7,494 nt of DNA, taken from assembly GCA_002314555.1 (NCBI GenBank), contig DCGF01000011.1, positions 1 through 7,494 on the forward strand. The letters are read 5' to 3'. The translations under genes were made by a program, and so were the position numbers. Positions 1 to 6,955 of this stretch are shown here, piece after piece; within the stretch, counting starts at the first letter, position 1; each line of letters starts with the position of its first letter. Origin of the DNA: Ruminococcaceae bacterium UBA1785. Its GTDB lineage: Bacteria > Bacillota > Clostridia > Oscillospirales > Acutalibacteraceae. The notes beneath the pieces were generated by a model. It saw only the letters and a program-made list of their open reading frames with translations, searched no databases and was not told where the DNA came from.

Positions 1-682
1 CTATGAGTTCTGGAAGGTGGTCGATGAGTGAGAGATCTTTTAAGGAAAGATCTGCGCCAAGTCCGCCTGGTGCCGCAAAAGGTAGGCGACATGGCTGCGC
101 ACAGAGGCCGCGGTTGCCGGATCGACCACCGAGCATACCTGAGAGGTAGCACTGTCCTGAGACACACATGCAAAGAGCACCATGCACGAATACTTCAAGT
201 TCCATGCTGGTGTTTTCTCTGATTTCCTTTATTTCTTCAAAGCTTAGTTCTCTTGGAAGAACGGCGCGTTTGAAGCCGAGTGCCTCCAGTTCTTTAAAAC
301 CGTAGACAGATGTTACACTCATCTGTGTTGACGCGTGAAGTGGCATATCTGGCGCCACTTCGTGACAGAGCCTTGCAATACCAAGGTCCTGAATAATAAG
401 TGCGTCTACGCCGAGGGCGCAGACGCACGAAATTAGTTCAAGTGCAGATGAGATTTCAGCGTCGCTTAAAAGTGTGTTTAGAGTTAAATAAACTTTTACT
501 CCGCGCACATGGCAATATTCGACAGCTTGACGGAGTTCATCCTCTGAAAAGTTGTCAGCGTGGCGTCTGGCATTAAAGTTACCAGCCCCAAGGTATACTG
601 CCTGAGCACCACATCGAACAGCAGCTATGAGAGAGTCCATGCTGCCGGCCGGCGCTAAAATTTCAACCGTGTTATTTATCAT
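1..682 (-). CDS. U32-family protein (peptidase U32 / RNA-hydroxylation type), N-terminal part, gene runs off the window
   Basis: The 227 visible codons begin MINNTVEILAPAGS, followed by AVYLGAGNFNARR (residues 29-40) and HASTQMSV (116-123), the usual opening of U32 proteins. Residues 163-181 fit the U32 signature: E163, F165, G168-A-L-C171, G176, C178 and S181. Further cysteines at 194 and 198 make a Cys cluster. Family knowledge: U32 proteins were first called collagenase-like proteases, but several members (RlhA, TrhP, UbiU/UbiV) are iron-sulfur proteins acting in RNA or quinone hydroxylation, so a tRNA/rRNA-modifying role is at least as likely as proteolysis. In Clostridia such genes often follow zapA and carry an extra C-terminal domain (DUF3656); that part would lie outside the window. 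The start is 6 bases after the zapA stop with no convincing Shine-Dalgarno, suggesting translational coupling. Codon use is richer in GC-ending codons than in the neighbours. Family assignment is firm; substrate is unknown. Confidence 0.88.
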   Translation of the reverse strand, partial: MINNTVEILAPAGSMDSLIAAVRCGAQAVYLGAGNFNARRHADNFSEDELRQAVEYCHVRGVKVYLTLNTLLSDAEISSALELISCVCALGVDALIIQDLGIARLCHEVAPDMPLHASTQMSVTSVYGFKELEALGFKRAVLPRELSFEEIKEIRENTSMELEVFVHGALCMCVSGQCYLSGMLGGRSGNRGLCAQPCRLPFAAPGGLGADLSLKDLSLIDHLPELI

Positions 683-688
683 TTATGT

Positions 689-1045
689 TTAGAATGTCTT
701 CATTGAAGAGCCACCACGAAGTGACTTAATTTCCTTTTCAAGACGTTCTACGTCGCGCTTTGCAACTTCTGCTTCCATCTTATAACGAGCAGAATCCTCA
801 AGATATTCTTTAATCTGAGCACGAAGGTTATCAGCTGTATCTGTAGCCTTCTTTGCTGTATCAGCATAATCAAGAGATGCTAAAATAGCAGCCTGTGTGA
901 TAGAAAGACGGCTGTTATCTTTTACAATCTTAGTCAATGTCTCATCAAGACCGTTTGCTAAATCTAAAACGTACTTTGGATCATCTTCTGTTGTGATGTA
1001 GTAATCACTGCCACAGATAGATACTTTTACTTTGTTCTTCTCCAT
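689..1045 (-). CDS. zapA: Cell division protein ZapA (FtsZ-ring associated), 118 aa
   Basis: ZapA binds and bundles FtsZ filaments, stabilising the cytoplasmic Z ring. The protein has the ZapA layout: an N-terminal beta-rich segment (KVSICGSDYYI, residues 7-17), then the conserved helix region YVLDLANGLDETL (25-37) and SITQAAILASLDYADTAKKA (48-67). A charged helix from about 66 to 110 looks like the dimer/tetramer coiled coil. Length is normal for the clostridial form. The start is an ATG 8 nt downstream of AGAGAGG. The next gene (U32) begins 6 bases after the stop, so the two form an operon, a pairing common in Clostridia from general knowledge. The gene lies 70 bp downstream of the glucan hydrolase but has its own promoter-like sequence, so it need not depend on the glycogen genes. 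The short tail GGSSMKTF after the coiled coil is not recognised. Confidence 0.87.
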   Translation of the reverse strand: MEKNKVKVSICGSDYYITTEDDPKYVLDLANGLDETLTKIVKDNSRLSITQAAILASLDYADTAKKATDTADNLRAQIKEYLEDSARYKMEAEVAKRDVERLEKEIKSLRGGSSMKTF

Positions 1046-1083
1046 ATCTAAAACCTCTCTAATAATAATTAAAATACAAAAAA

Positions 1084-1112
1084 ATTATATCATAATAAAT
1101 AAATATAATAAA
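1084..1112 (-). promoter_or_regulatory. Candidate zapA promoter with perfect extended -10
   Basis: On the minus strand the 70-bp gap holds TGATATAAT, a full extended -10 (TGN plus TATAAT at 1084-1089). A weak -35 (TTTATT, three of six) lies 17 bp upstream at 1107-1112. The start would be near 1077, giving a leader of about 30 nt before the zapA ATG. The gap is nearly all A/T, so chance matches are a risk; the exact hexamer with its TG makes this one better than background. No terminator hairpin is visible between the glucan hydrolase and zapA, so read-through is also possible. Confidence 0.5.
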
Positions 1113-1115
1113 GAC

Positions 1116-3047
1116 TTAAATTTGAGAGCCAGGTCTGTACTGCTTCTTAATAACAGGTACATTTTCAAGCAAGATATAGCTCTTTGCTGGGAGGCGAATG
1201 AGGTCACCAGCCACCTCTACACCGTCTGATGAGAAGATATTTGTGATGTCACGAACATCATCAGGTAGAGAATAGTTAACTGTGCTGTCTCCACGGTTTA
1301 CAAGTACGATGATAGAGAAACTATCATCCCACTGTCCAGTCTTCCTACGCTCATAGCAGATTACGCCATCAGCGGCAGAGATTGGAACAAATTCAGCATC
1401 TGCGAATACGTAAGATTTATGCTTTCTGACGTTTCCGAGTGCTCTGTAGAACGAAAGAAGTTCTTCGTCTTTGTTCTGCCATGGGAACGTTTTTCTGTTG
1501 AATGGATCCTTACCGCCATCAAGTCCTACTTCATCACCGTAGTAGATTGATGGGAAACCAGGAAGTGTGTATTGAAGTACAGCAGCAATTTTAAGAAGCT
1601 TTTTAGCATCCTCACGTTCCTCCTTAGAGAGGATAAGGTTTGCCTGCTGGTCTCGGTCCATATTTTCACAGTCGTAACCAGAAAGTCTTGTTAGGATACG
1701 AACTGTATCATGTGTACCGAGTGGGTTCATAAGTGAATCAACTATCTGTTTTGGATAGTTCTCGGTTATAGTTAAAATCTGTTCAAAGAAGTTCTCTGCG
1801 TCATCATTTACGATGTAGTCTATGATGGCTTCTTTGAAAGGATAGTTCATAACTGAGTCAAGTTCTGAACCGAGTAGATATTTACGGCGAACGCCGTATG
1901 AAGTTTTATTTGAGGCGTCTTCCCAAACTTCGCCGAGGAGGAGGGCGTCTGGCTTGACGGCCTTGATTCGATTTCGAATCTTCATGATGAACTCGTCAGG
2001 GAGTTCATCAGCGACGTCAAGGCGCCAACCGTCGGCTCCGAGGAGAAGCCACTTCTCAATAACTCCGCCTTCGCCGGCGATAAAGTCAACGTATGAAGGA
2101 GTCTCTTCTATAATTTCTGGGAGGAGTGGAATACCCCACCAAGATTTATACTGGTTTGGCCAGTTTTCAAACTTATACCAAGAATAGTAAGGTGAGTCCT
2201 TTGACTGGAAAGCACCTACTGACGAGTAATGGTTGTATTTATTAAAGTAGATGCTGTCGTCACCTGTGTGACTGAAAACACCGTCTAAAATAACTTTTAT
2301 TCCGAACTTATGCGCCGCAACGCAGAGGTCGATAAAGTCCTCTTCTTTACCAAGAATAGGATCTATGTGTTTATAGTCAGCAGTGTTATATCTATGATTT
2401 GAGTGAGCTTCAAAGATAGGATTTAAGTAGATGATATCCACACCGAGAGAGGCGATATAAGAAAGCTGACTTTCGATTCCTTTTAAGTCTCCACCGAAGT
2501 AGTCGATGTTCCAAAGGTTAGTCTCTTCATCAGGTGTCCATGCTGGAGTGGCATTCCAAGGAACTATCTTACTGTCCTTTGGCATCATCTTCTTTGAACC
2601 GGAGTTATAAAAACGGTCAGGGAAGATTTGGTACATGATGCTGCCCTTCCACTGATTTGCAACAACTTGCTCGCCTGAGTAGACTGTGAGCTGCCATTTA
2701 TCCTCTGCAGCATCTACATAACCGTTACTGTATTTTCCTTTGTAGATGTAGTGTTTATATCCACCGGATACAAATTCAAAGTGATACCAGTAGAGGCCAG
2801 GAACTGACGGTGTGCAACTAACTTCCCAGTAGCATGAACCAAGCCAGGTGTCGTTTGTCTTTTTAAGGTCAAAAGATCTGTTGTCTTGGCCATCTTCTCT
2901 CATGATAATGAGAGTTGCACTTTGAAGTTCAAGTCCGCTGTACTGCTCTGGAAGTAGGAGGCGAAATGTGACAGTCTCATTAACTGCTATGGCTCCATAT
3001 TTACTTTTATAAGCTTTATCTCTTGAGTTATAAATATGCTCAGGCAT
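1116..3047 (-). CDS. GH13 alpha-glucan hydrolase (neopullulanase / cyclomaltodextrinase / amylopullulanase-like), cytoplasmic, 643 aa
   Basis: Hydrolyses alpha-1,4 and possibly alpha-1,6 bonds of maltodextrins inside the cell. Numbered from the ATG at 3047, residues about 20-125 form a beta-sandwich-like N-terminal region (CBM34 type). The (beta/alpha)8 barrel begins at SIMYQIFPDRF (136-146), and YFGGDLKGIESQL (183-195) is typical of the neopullulanase group. Conserved GH13 regions are I, DGVFSH (255-260); II, GWRLDVADE with nucleophile D344; III, LLGEVW with acid/base E373; and IV, GTHD with D447. PGFPSIYYGDE (496-506) precedes the C-terminal beta domain. There is no signal peptide or membrane segment. 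Region I has Ser where many GH13 enzymes have Asn (DxxxNH), which I recall as common in this clostridial subgroup. It sits 23 bp after glgP, the phosphorylase whose residual branched dextrins it could trim. Exact specificity cannot be read from sequence. Confidence 0.88.
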   Translation of the reverse strand: MPEHIYNSRDKAYKSKYGAIAVNETVTFRLLLPEQYSGLELQSATLIIMREDGQDNRSFDLKKTNDTWLGSCYWEVSCTPSVPGLYWYHFEFVSGGYKHYIYKGKYSNGYVDAAEDKWQLTVYSGEQVVANQWKGSIMYQIFPDRFYNSGSKKMMPKDSKIVPWNATPAWTPDEETNLWNIDYFGGDLKGIESQLSYIASLGVDIIYLNPIFEAHSNHRYNTADYKHIDPILGKEEDFIDLCVAAHKFGIKVILDGVFSHTGDDSIYFNKYNHYSSVGAFQSKDSPYYSWYKFENWPNQYKSWWGIPLLPEIIEETPSYVDFIAGEGGVIEKWLLLGADGWRLDVADELPDEFIMKIRNRIKAVKPDALLLGEVWEDASNKTSYGVRRKYLLGSELDSVMNYPFKEAIIDYIVNDDAENFFEQILTITENYPKQIVDSLMNPLGTHDTVRILTRLSGYDCENMDRDQQANLILSKEEREDAKKLLKIAAVLQYTLPGFPSIYYGDEVGLDGGKDPFNRKTFPWQNKDEELLSFYRALGNVRKHKSYVFADAEFVPISAADGVICYERRKTGQWDDSFSIIVLVNRGDSTVNYSLPDDVRDITNIFSSDGVEVAGDLIRLPAKSYILLENVPVIKKQYRPGSQI

Positions 3048-3054
3048 ACTACTG

Positions 3055-3060
3055 CCTCCC
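3055..3060 (-). promoter_or_regulatory. Ribosome binding site fixing the GH13 start
   Basis: GGGAGG lies 7 nt before the ATG at 3047. An in-frame TTG at 3060-3062 would add five residues (MGGSS), but that extension is simply the Shine-Dalgarno read as codons. The ATG at 3047 (MPEHIYN) is therefore the start. Confidence 0.85.
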
Positions 3061-3070
3061 AACTAAAGGC

Positions 3071-5479
3071 TTATTTTACTGGCTTAACATGCCAGATGTT
3101 TTCAACGTAGTCGTTAATAGCTCTGTCTGCTGCAAAGATACCAGCGCTAGCTGTGTTCATGAGTGACATGCGTGCCCATCTCTGCTTATCTTTATAAGCA
3201 TCCATAAGAGCGGCACGTGTGCTGTGGTAACTAGCAAAGTCAGCAAGAACCATATACGGGTCATGATGGATTACATTTGCGATTTCAGGAAACTGAAGAC
3301 CGTTAATACCACCGTTGATAAAGTCGATTACACGACGAATCTGTGGGTTTTGGTTAAAGTAACCGTATGAGTCATAGTGATTTTGAAGTTCATTTACTTC
3401 AGGGGTCTTCATACCGAAGATGAAGATGTTATCCTCACCGACTGCGTCGTGAATCTCAACATTAGCACCATCAAGTGTGCCGAGAGTTACGGCACCATTT
3501 ATCATAAGCTTCATGTTACCTGTACCAGATGCCTCTGTACCAGCGAGTGAAATCTGCTCAGAGATGTCAGCTGCTGGCATAAGATGTTCTGCCAAAGAAA
3601 CGTTGTAGTCCTCAAGGTAAACAATTTTAATCTTGCCGTTTATGTCAGGGTCGTTATTTACGACCTCGGCAAGGTTACAGATGAAACTGATGATTTTCTT
3701 TGCCATAAAGTAGCCAGCAGCGGCCTTCGCACCGAAGATATAAGTACGAGGTGTGAAGTCCATATTAGGGTTATCCTTAAGCTCTAAGTAGTTAAGTGTG
3801 ATGTCAAGAGCGTTGAGGAGCTGGCGCTTGTATTCGTGAAGTCGCTTTACCTGTACATCAAAGACTGAGGAAGGATCGATGTCGATACCTTGAGTCTCTT
3901 TGATGTACTGCGCGAAAGCGACTTTGTTCTCATATTTGATCTCAGCGAATTTATCGAGAACCTTCTTATCATCTGCGTACTTCTTAAGTTTTTCAAGTTC
4001 CATACCGTCCTTGATAAAGCCAGGACCGATGAGTTTTGTGATGTAAGCGGTGAGCTCAGGGTTTGACTGGCAGAGCCAACGTCTGTGAGCGATACCGTTT
4101 GTTACATTAGTAAACTTCTTTGGAGTGATTTTATAGAAGTCGTGGAAGATAGTGTCCTTTAAAATTTCACTGTGGAGAGCTGATACGCCGTTTACGCTGT
4201 GGCAAGTTGCCACACAGAGGTTTGCCATACGCACGATGCCGTTTGAGCAGATAGCCATCTCCTCAACCTTACCTGCATCGTGGTAGAGGTCCCAAATGAA
4301 TGAGCGGTATCGGTTATCAATCTCTTTAATAATCTGATAGATACGAGGAATCAATGTGATCATGATATCCTCTGGCCAACACTCAAGCGCTTCCTTCATT
4401 ACAGTGTGGTTTGTGTAAGCGAAGGTCTGAGACACGATTTTCCAAGCATCATCCCAGCTGTAACCACATTCGTCCATAAGGATTCTCATGAGTTCTGGAA
4501 TGGCGAGTGTTGGGTGAGTGTCGTTTATATGAATAGCCATCTTTTTAGGGATGGTTTCAAGTGTCTTATTCTGACGAAGGTGACGGCGGACTACATCCTG
4601 CATTGAAGCAGATACAAGGAAGTACTGCTGACGAAGACGAAGGCTCTTTCCTTCTGGGTGGTTATCTGCAGGGTAGAGGACTTTGCAGATAACCTCTGCC
4701 ATAGCCTGCTGCTCAACCGCGCGGATGTAGTCACCCTGGTTAAAGAGACTCATATCAAATGTGTCAGCGTTTGCCTTCCAAAGACGAAGTCTTGAGAAGC
4801 CTTTACCGTCTTTTCCTGGACAGTACATGTCATAAGGTGTTGCAGATACAGAAATAGCATTGTTTGTCTTAGTTACAAAATAACCGTCCTGCCAGCTACT
4901 TTCGAGGTCACCACCGAACTGAACGGTAACCTTAAGTTCCTCTTTTGGAGAGAGCCAAACCTCTCCACCAGGGAGCCAGTAGTCAGGGAGCTCTGTCTGC
5001 CAACCGTCGATAAGTCTCTGCTTAAAGATACCGCACTCATAGAGAATGCTGTATCCCATAGAGGCATATTCGCCAGTTGCAAGACCGTCGAGGTAGCAAG
5101 CTGCAAGGCGACCGAGACCACCGTTACCAAGACCTGCATCAGGCTCACACTCGAAGAGATCATCAAGTGTTACACCGAGCTTTAATGAATCAACAGCTTT
5201 CCTTGCTGTCTCTGTGAGGCCGAGGTTGTAGAGGTTGTTTTTTAAAGAACGACCCATCAAAAATTCCATGCACATGTAGTATACGGTCTTAGATGATTTA
5301 TCCTTCTTTGTTCTCTCGATAAATTCAGCGGAACCGTCGGAGAGCTTCTCTTTTACGATAGTTGCTACAGCTTTATAAAGCTGATTTGTGTCGGCTTGAT
5401 TAGGGTCTACACCGTAGAGGTGAGAGAGCTTTGATACAATCTCCTGTTTAAACTGCTTTTCTGTCATTGAGTAATTCAT
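3071..5479 (-). CDS. glgP: Glycogen/starch/alpha-glucan phosphorylase (GT35), 802 aa
   Basis: Cytoplasmic, pyridoxal-phosphate-dependent enzyme that removes terminal glucose from alpha-1,4-glucans as glucose-1-phosphate. Numbered from the ATG at 5479, the N-terminal domain carries GRSLKNNL (76-83) and the glycine-rich loop EPDAGLGNGGLGRLAACYLDG (about 112-132). NDTHPTL is at 319-325, NVTNGIAHRRW at 458-468 and VQVKRLHEYKRQ at 542-553. The phosphorylase signature EASGTGNMK (649-657) places the PLP-bound lysine at K657, followed by NGAVTLGTLDGANVEI. Length is normal and the gene is intact; no regulatory N-terminal extension of the eukaryotic type is present. It is the first gene of a glgP-GH13 pair with 23 bp between. 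Glucose-1-phosphate would enter glycolysis via phosphoglucomutase (not in the window). Whether glycogen or imported maltodextrin is the main substrate cannot be decided from sequence. Confidence 0.96.
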   Translation of the reverse strand: MNYSMTEKQFKQEIVSKLSHLYGVDPNQADTNQLYKAVATIVKEKLSDGSAEFIERTKKDKSSKTVYYMCMEFLMGRSLKNNLYNLGLTETARKAVDSLKLGVTLDDLFECEPDAGLGNGGLGRLAACYLDGLATGEYASMGYSILYECGIFKQRLIDGWQTELPDYWLPGGEVWLSPKEELKVTVQFGGDLESSWQDGYFVTKTNNAISVSATPYDMYCPGKDGKGFSRLRLWKANADTFDMSLFNQGDYIRAVEQQAMAEVICKVLYPADNHPEGKSLRLRQQYFLVSASMQDVVRRHLRQNKTLETIPKKMAIHINDTHPTLAIPELMRILMDECGYSWDDAWKIVSQTFAYTNHTVMKEALECWPEDIMITLIPRIYQIIKEIDNRYRSFIWDLYHDAGKVEEMAICSNGIVRMANLCVATCHSVNGVSALHSEILKDTIFHDFYKITPKKFTNVTNGIAHRRWLCQSNPELTAYITKLIGPGFIKDGMELEKLKKYADDKKVLDKFAEIKYENKVAFAQYIKETQGIDIDPSSVFDVQVKRLHEYKRQLLNALDITLNYLELKDNPNMDFTPRTYIFGAKAAAGYFMAKKIISFICNLAEVVNNDPDINGKIKIVYLEDYNVSLAEHLMPAADISEQISLAGTEASGTGNMKLMINGAVTLGTLDGANVEIHDAVGEDNIFIFGMKTPEVNELQNHYDSYGYFNQNPQIRRVIDFINGGINGLQFPEIANVIHHDPYMVLADFASYHSTRAALMDAYKDKQRWARMSLMNTASAGIFAADRAINDYVENIWHVKPVK

Positions 5480-5490
5480 TAATAAATGTG

Positions 5491-5497
5491 CCACCTT
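5491..5497 (-). promoter_or_regulatory. Ribosome binding site of glgP
   Basis: AAGGTGG (one mismatch to AAGGAGG) lies 11 nt before the ATG at 5479. The in-frame GTG at 5492-5494 overlaps this site and cannot sensibly be the start. A later in-frame ATG at 5467 is 23 nt away, too far. The spacing is at the long end, so the start call is good but not certain. Confidence 0.65.
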
Positions 5498-5526
5498 ATA
5501 AATTAAAAATAAAAATATACCTTTGA

Positions 5527-5555
5527 ATTATACAATAAAAGCGCCGTTGGCACAA
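5527..5555 (-). promoter_or_regulatory. Candidate glgP promoter overlapping the upstream terminator
   Basis: On the minus strand a consensus TATAAT (5527-5532) stands 17 bp downstream of TTGTGC (5550-5555, matching TTG of TTGACA). The -35 falls at the loop/stem edge of the preceding terminator and the spacer covers its distal stem and T tract. The predicted start is near 5520, giving a leader of about 40 nt. The -10 is strong and the -35 weak. Confidence 0.5.
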
Positions 5556-5567
5556 TACCAACGGCGC
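5535..5567 (-). terminator. Rho-independent terminator of the alcohol dehydrogenase gene
   Basis: A perfect 10-bp GC-rich stem (GCGCCGTTGG at 5541-5550 with CCAACGGCGC at 5558-5567) encloses a 7-base loop. On the minus strand it is followed by TTTTATTG. It begins 16 nt after the dehydrogenase stop codon. The T run is interrupted after four T, but the stem is strong. On the plus strand it is followed only by a mixed A/T run, and no plus-strand gene ends here. Confidence 0.88.
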
Positions 5568-5583
5568 AATTTAGATTTAAAAA

Positions 5584-6843
5584 TTATTTCTTAATCATGA
5601 TTTCATCACGGATGAATTTTTCAACTTCAGCCTGTGTGAATACCTTCTTAACTGGGTATGTAGGCATAACCTCTACGAGGCACTCCTTAGCAATCCAAGG
5701 AACATCTTTATCTTCGATGCAATCGAATCCCTCTGGGATATCCATACGAGCATTCATAGCCTTAACTTCTGCGATGAAGTTATGAGCCTTTTCTCTGTCG
5801 TTTGCACCTGTGATGCCAACATAGTCAGCGATCTCAGCAAGTTTGTCCTCAACATATGGGCCAAGGAAGTCGTCACCGAATACGTGTGGAAGGATTACTG
5901 ACATAGCAAGACCGTGTGGTACGTGATAGAGACCACCAAGTCTATGTCCGATACCATGAACGTAACCTACGCCGCCACGTGTGAAGCAGAGACCTGCATA
6001 GTAAGAAGCGAGGAGCATGTTGCCACGAGCTTCGAGGTCACCACCGTTGTTATAAGCTTTCTCGAGGTTCTCGAAGATAAGCTTAATAGCCTTAAGGCCG
6101 TAGTCGTTAAACTTTTTATCGTTGTACCAGATGTTTGTGTAACCTTCAACAGCATGAGTCATAGCGTCCATACCTGTTGTAGATGTGATCTTACCAGGAA
6201 GACCAGCACAGAGTTCTGGGTCAAGGATAGCATAACGTGCACGGATGAATGGATCCATGATTGGGAACTTGTTATGAGTCTCAACGTCTGTGATAACAGC
6301 AGCGATTGTAGTCTCAGAACCAGTACCAGCTGTTGTTGGAACAGCATAAAGAGCTGGAGGAAGGAATCCGTTCATGCCCTTTGAAGGAAGTGCTACCATA
6401 AATGTGCCCTTCATCTTCTTAACTGGACGGTCAGGTCTTGCTACACGAGCAATAATACCCTTTGCACAGTCCATAGGAGAACCGCCACCCACAGCGATAA
6501 CTGCCTTACAACCGTTTGTGTTGTAAAGGTTAAGACCATCTTCAACGTTCTGAACTGTTGGGTTTGGCTGTACCTCATCATAGAGTGTGTACTTAACGCC
6601 AGCCTCATCAAGAGCCTTGAAAAGTCCGTCGAGAAGGTTAAGGCTCATAAGGCCTTTATCTGTAACAACGAGAACGTTGTCTTTGCCCTTCTTCTTTACG
6701 ATTGCTGGGAGCTTTTTGATAGCGCCAGGGCCATCAACGATTGTTGGATCTGGGAAGAACCAACCCCAAGCATACATTGCGATTGTGAAGATAACTTCGA
6801 TTGCTCTCCAACCGAGGATCTTCAATTTCCAAATAATATTCAT
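5584..6843 (-). CDS. Iron-containing (group III) alcohol dehydrogenase, 419 aa, with hydrophobic N-terminal extension
   Basis: NAD(P)-dependent interconversion of an alcohol and its aldehyde or ketone. The Rossmann-like N-terminal domain has GGGSPMDCAKG (119-129) for the nucleotide pyrophosphate and PTTAGTGSE (169-177). The metal site matches the FucO/Fe-ADH pattern: D226 and H230 (in DAMTHAVEGY), H296 and H310 (in VHGIGHRLGG and VPHG), plus the active-site H300. All four ligands have family spacing. The family core normally starts near PDPTIVDGPG (31-40). The first 30 residues are extra: a basic start (KLK, R13) and a hydrophobic, tryptophan-rich stretch (about 14-30) that could be a membrane-associating helix. 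The start is an ATG 7 nt after AAGGGAGG. The gene is monocistronic, bounded by its own terminator and diverging from gdhA. It probably serves fermentative redox balance; the substrate (ethanol, butanol, lactaldehyde or other) cannot be determined here. Confidence 0.92.
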   Translation of the reverse strand: MNIIWKLKILGWRAIEVIFTIAMYAWGWFFPDPTIVDGPGAIKKLPAIVKKKGKDNVLVVTDKGLMSLNLLDGLFKALDEAGVKYTLYDEVQPNPTVQNVEDGLNLYNTNGCKAVIAVGGGSPMDCAKGIIARVARPDRPVKKMKGTFMVALPSKGMNGFLPPALYAVPTTAGTGSETTIAAVITDVETHNKFPIMDPFIRARYAILDPELCAGLPGKITSTTGMDAMTHAVEGYTNIWYNDKKFNDYGLKAIKLIFENLEKAYNNGGDLEARGNMLLASYYAGLCFTRGGVGYVHGIGHRLGGLYHVPHGLAMSVILPHVFGDDFLGPYVEDKLAEIADYVGITGANDREKAHNFIAEVKAMNARMDIPEGFDCIEDKDVPWIAKECLVEVMPTYPVKKVFTQAEVEKFIRDEIMIKK

Positions 6844-6877
6844 TTTTTTGCCTCCCTTATTTTAATATTATAGGACA

Positions 6878-6906
6878 ACTTTAAGTATATAGTATTTTTT
6901 TGGCAA
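6878..6906 (-). promoter_or_regulatory. Candidate alcohol dehydrogenase promoter
   Basis: On the minus strand TTGCCA (6901-6906, five of six to TTGACA) is followed after 17 bp by TAAAGT (6878-6883, four of six). The start would be near 6871 with a leader of about 28 nt. An alternative is the exact TATAAT at 6867-6872, which has no recognisable -35 and would give a very short leader. I cannot choose firmly; the first has the better pair and spacing. Confidence 0.35.
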
Positions 6907-6955
6907 ATGCTACTTGGCTTTATGCCGAATTTGATAAAAATTTTTTGACAAATGC
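6896..6955 (+). repeat. Two near-identical 15-bp direct repeats, TTTTTTGRCAAATGC
   Basis: TTTTTTGGCAAATGC (6896-6910) and TTTTTTGACAAATGC (6941-6955) differ at one base and start 45 bp apart. They lie in the control region between the divergent alcohol dehydrogenase and gdhA genes. The first copy covers the possible -35 of the dehydrogenase and the second contains a TTGACA. Such an arrangement suits a shared regulator, but none is identifiable. The T runs partly inflate the match; the informative part is TTGRCAAATGC. Confidence 0.6.

Noticed and set aside
1032..1229. 65-codon plus-strand open frame spanning the zapA-GH13 gap
   Set aside because: Its N-terminal part is low-complexity translation of AT-rich spacer and the rest is antisense to the GH13 gene.
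3048..3062. TTG at 3062 as the GH13 start
   Set aside because: The extra codons are the GGGAGG Shine-Dalgarno itself; the ATG at 3047 is ideally spaced from it.
5541..5567. Bidirectional terminator
   Set aside because: No plus-strand gene ends upstream of it and the plus-strand side lacks a clear T tract.
5914..6384. 156-codon plus-strand open frame opposite the alcohol dehydrogenase
   Set aside because: Antisense to a well-supported gene with an intact metal site; no ribosome binding site and no recognisable protein features.
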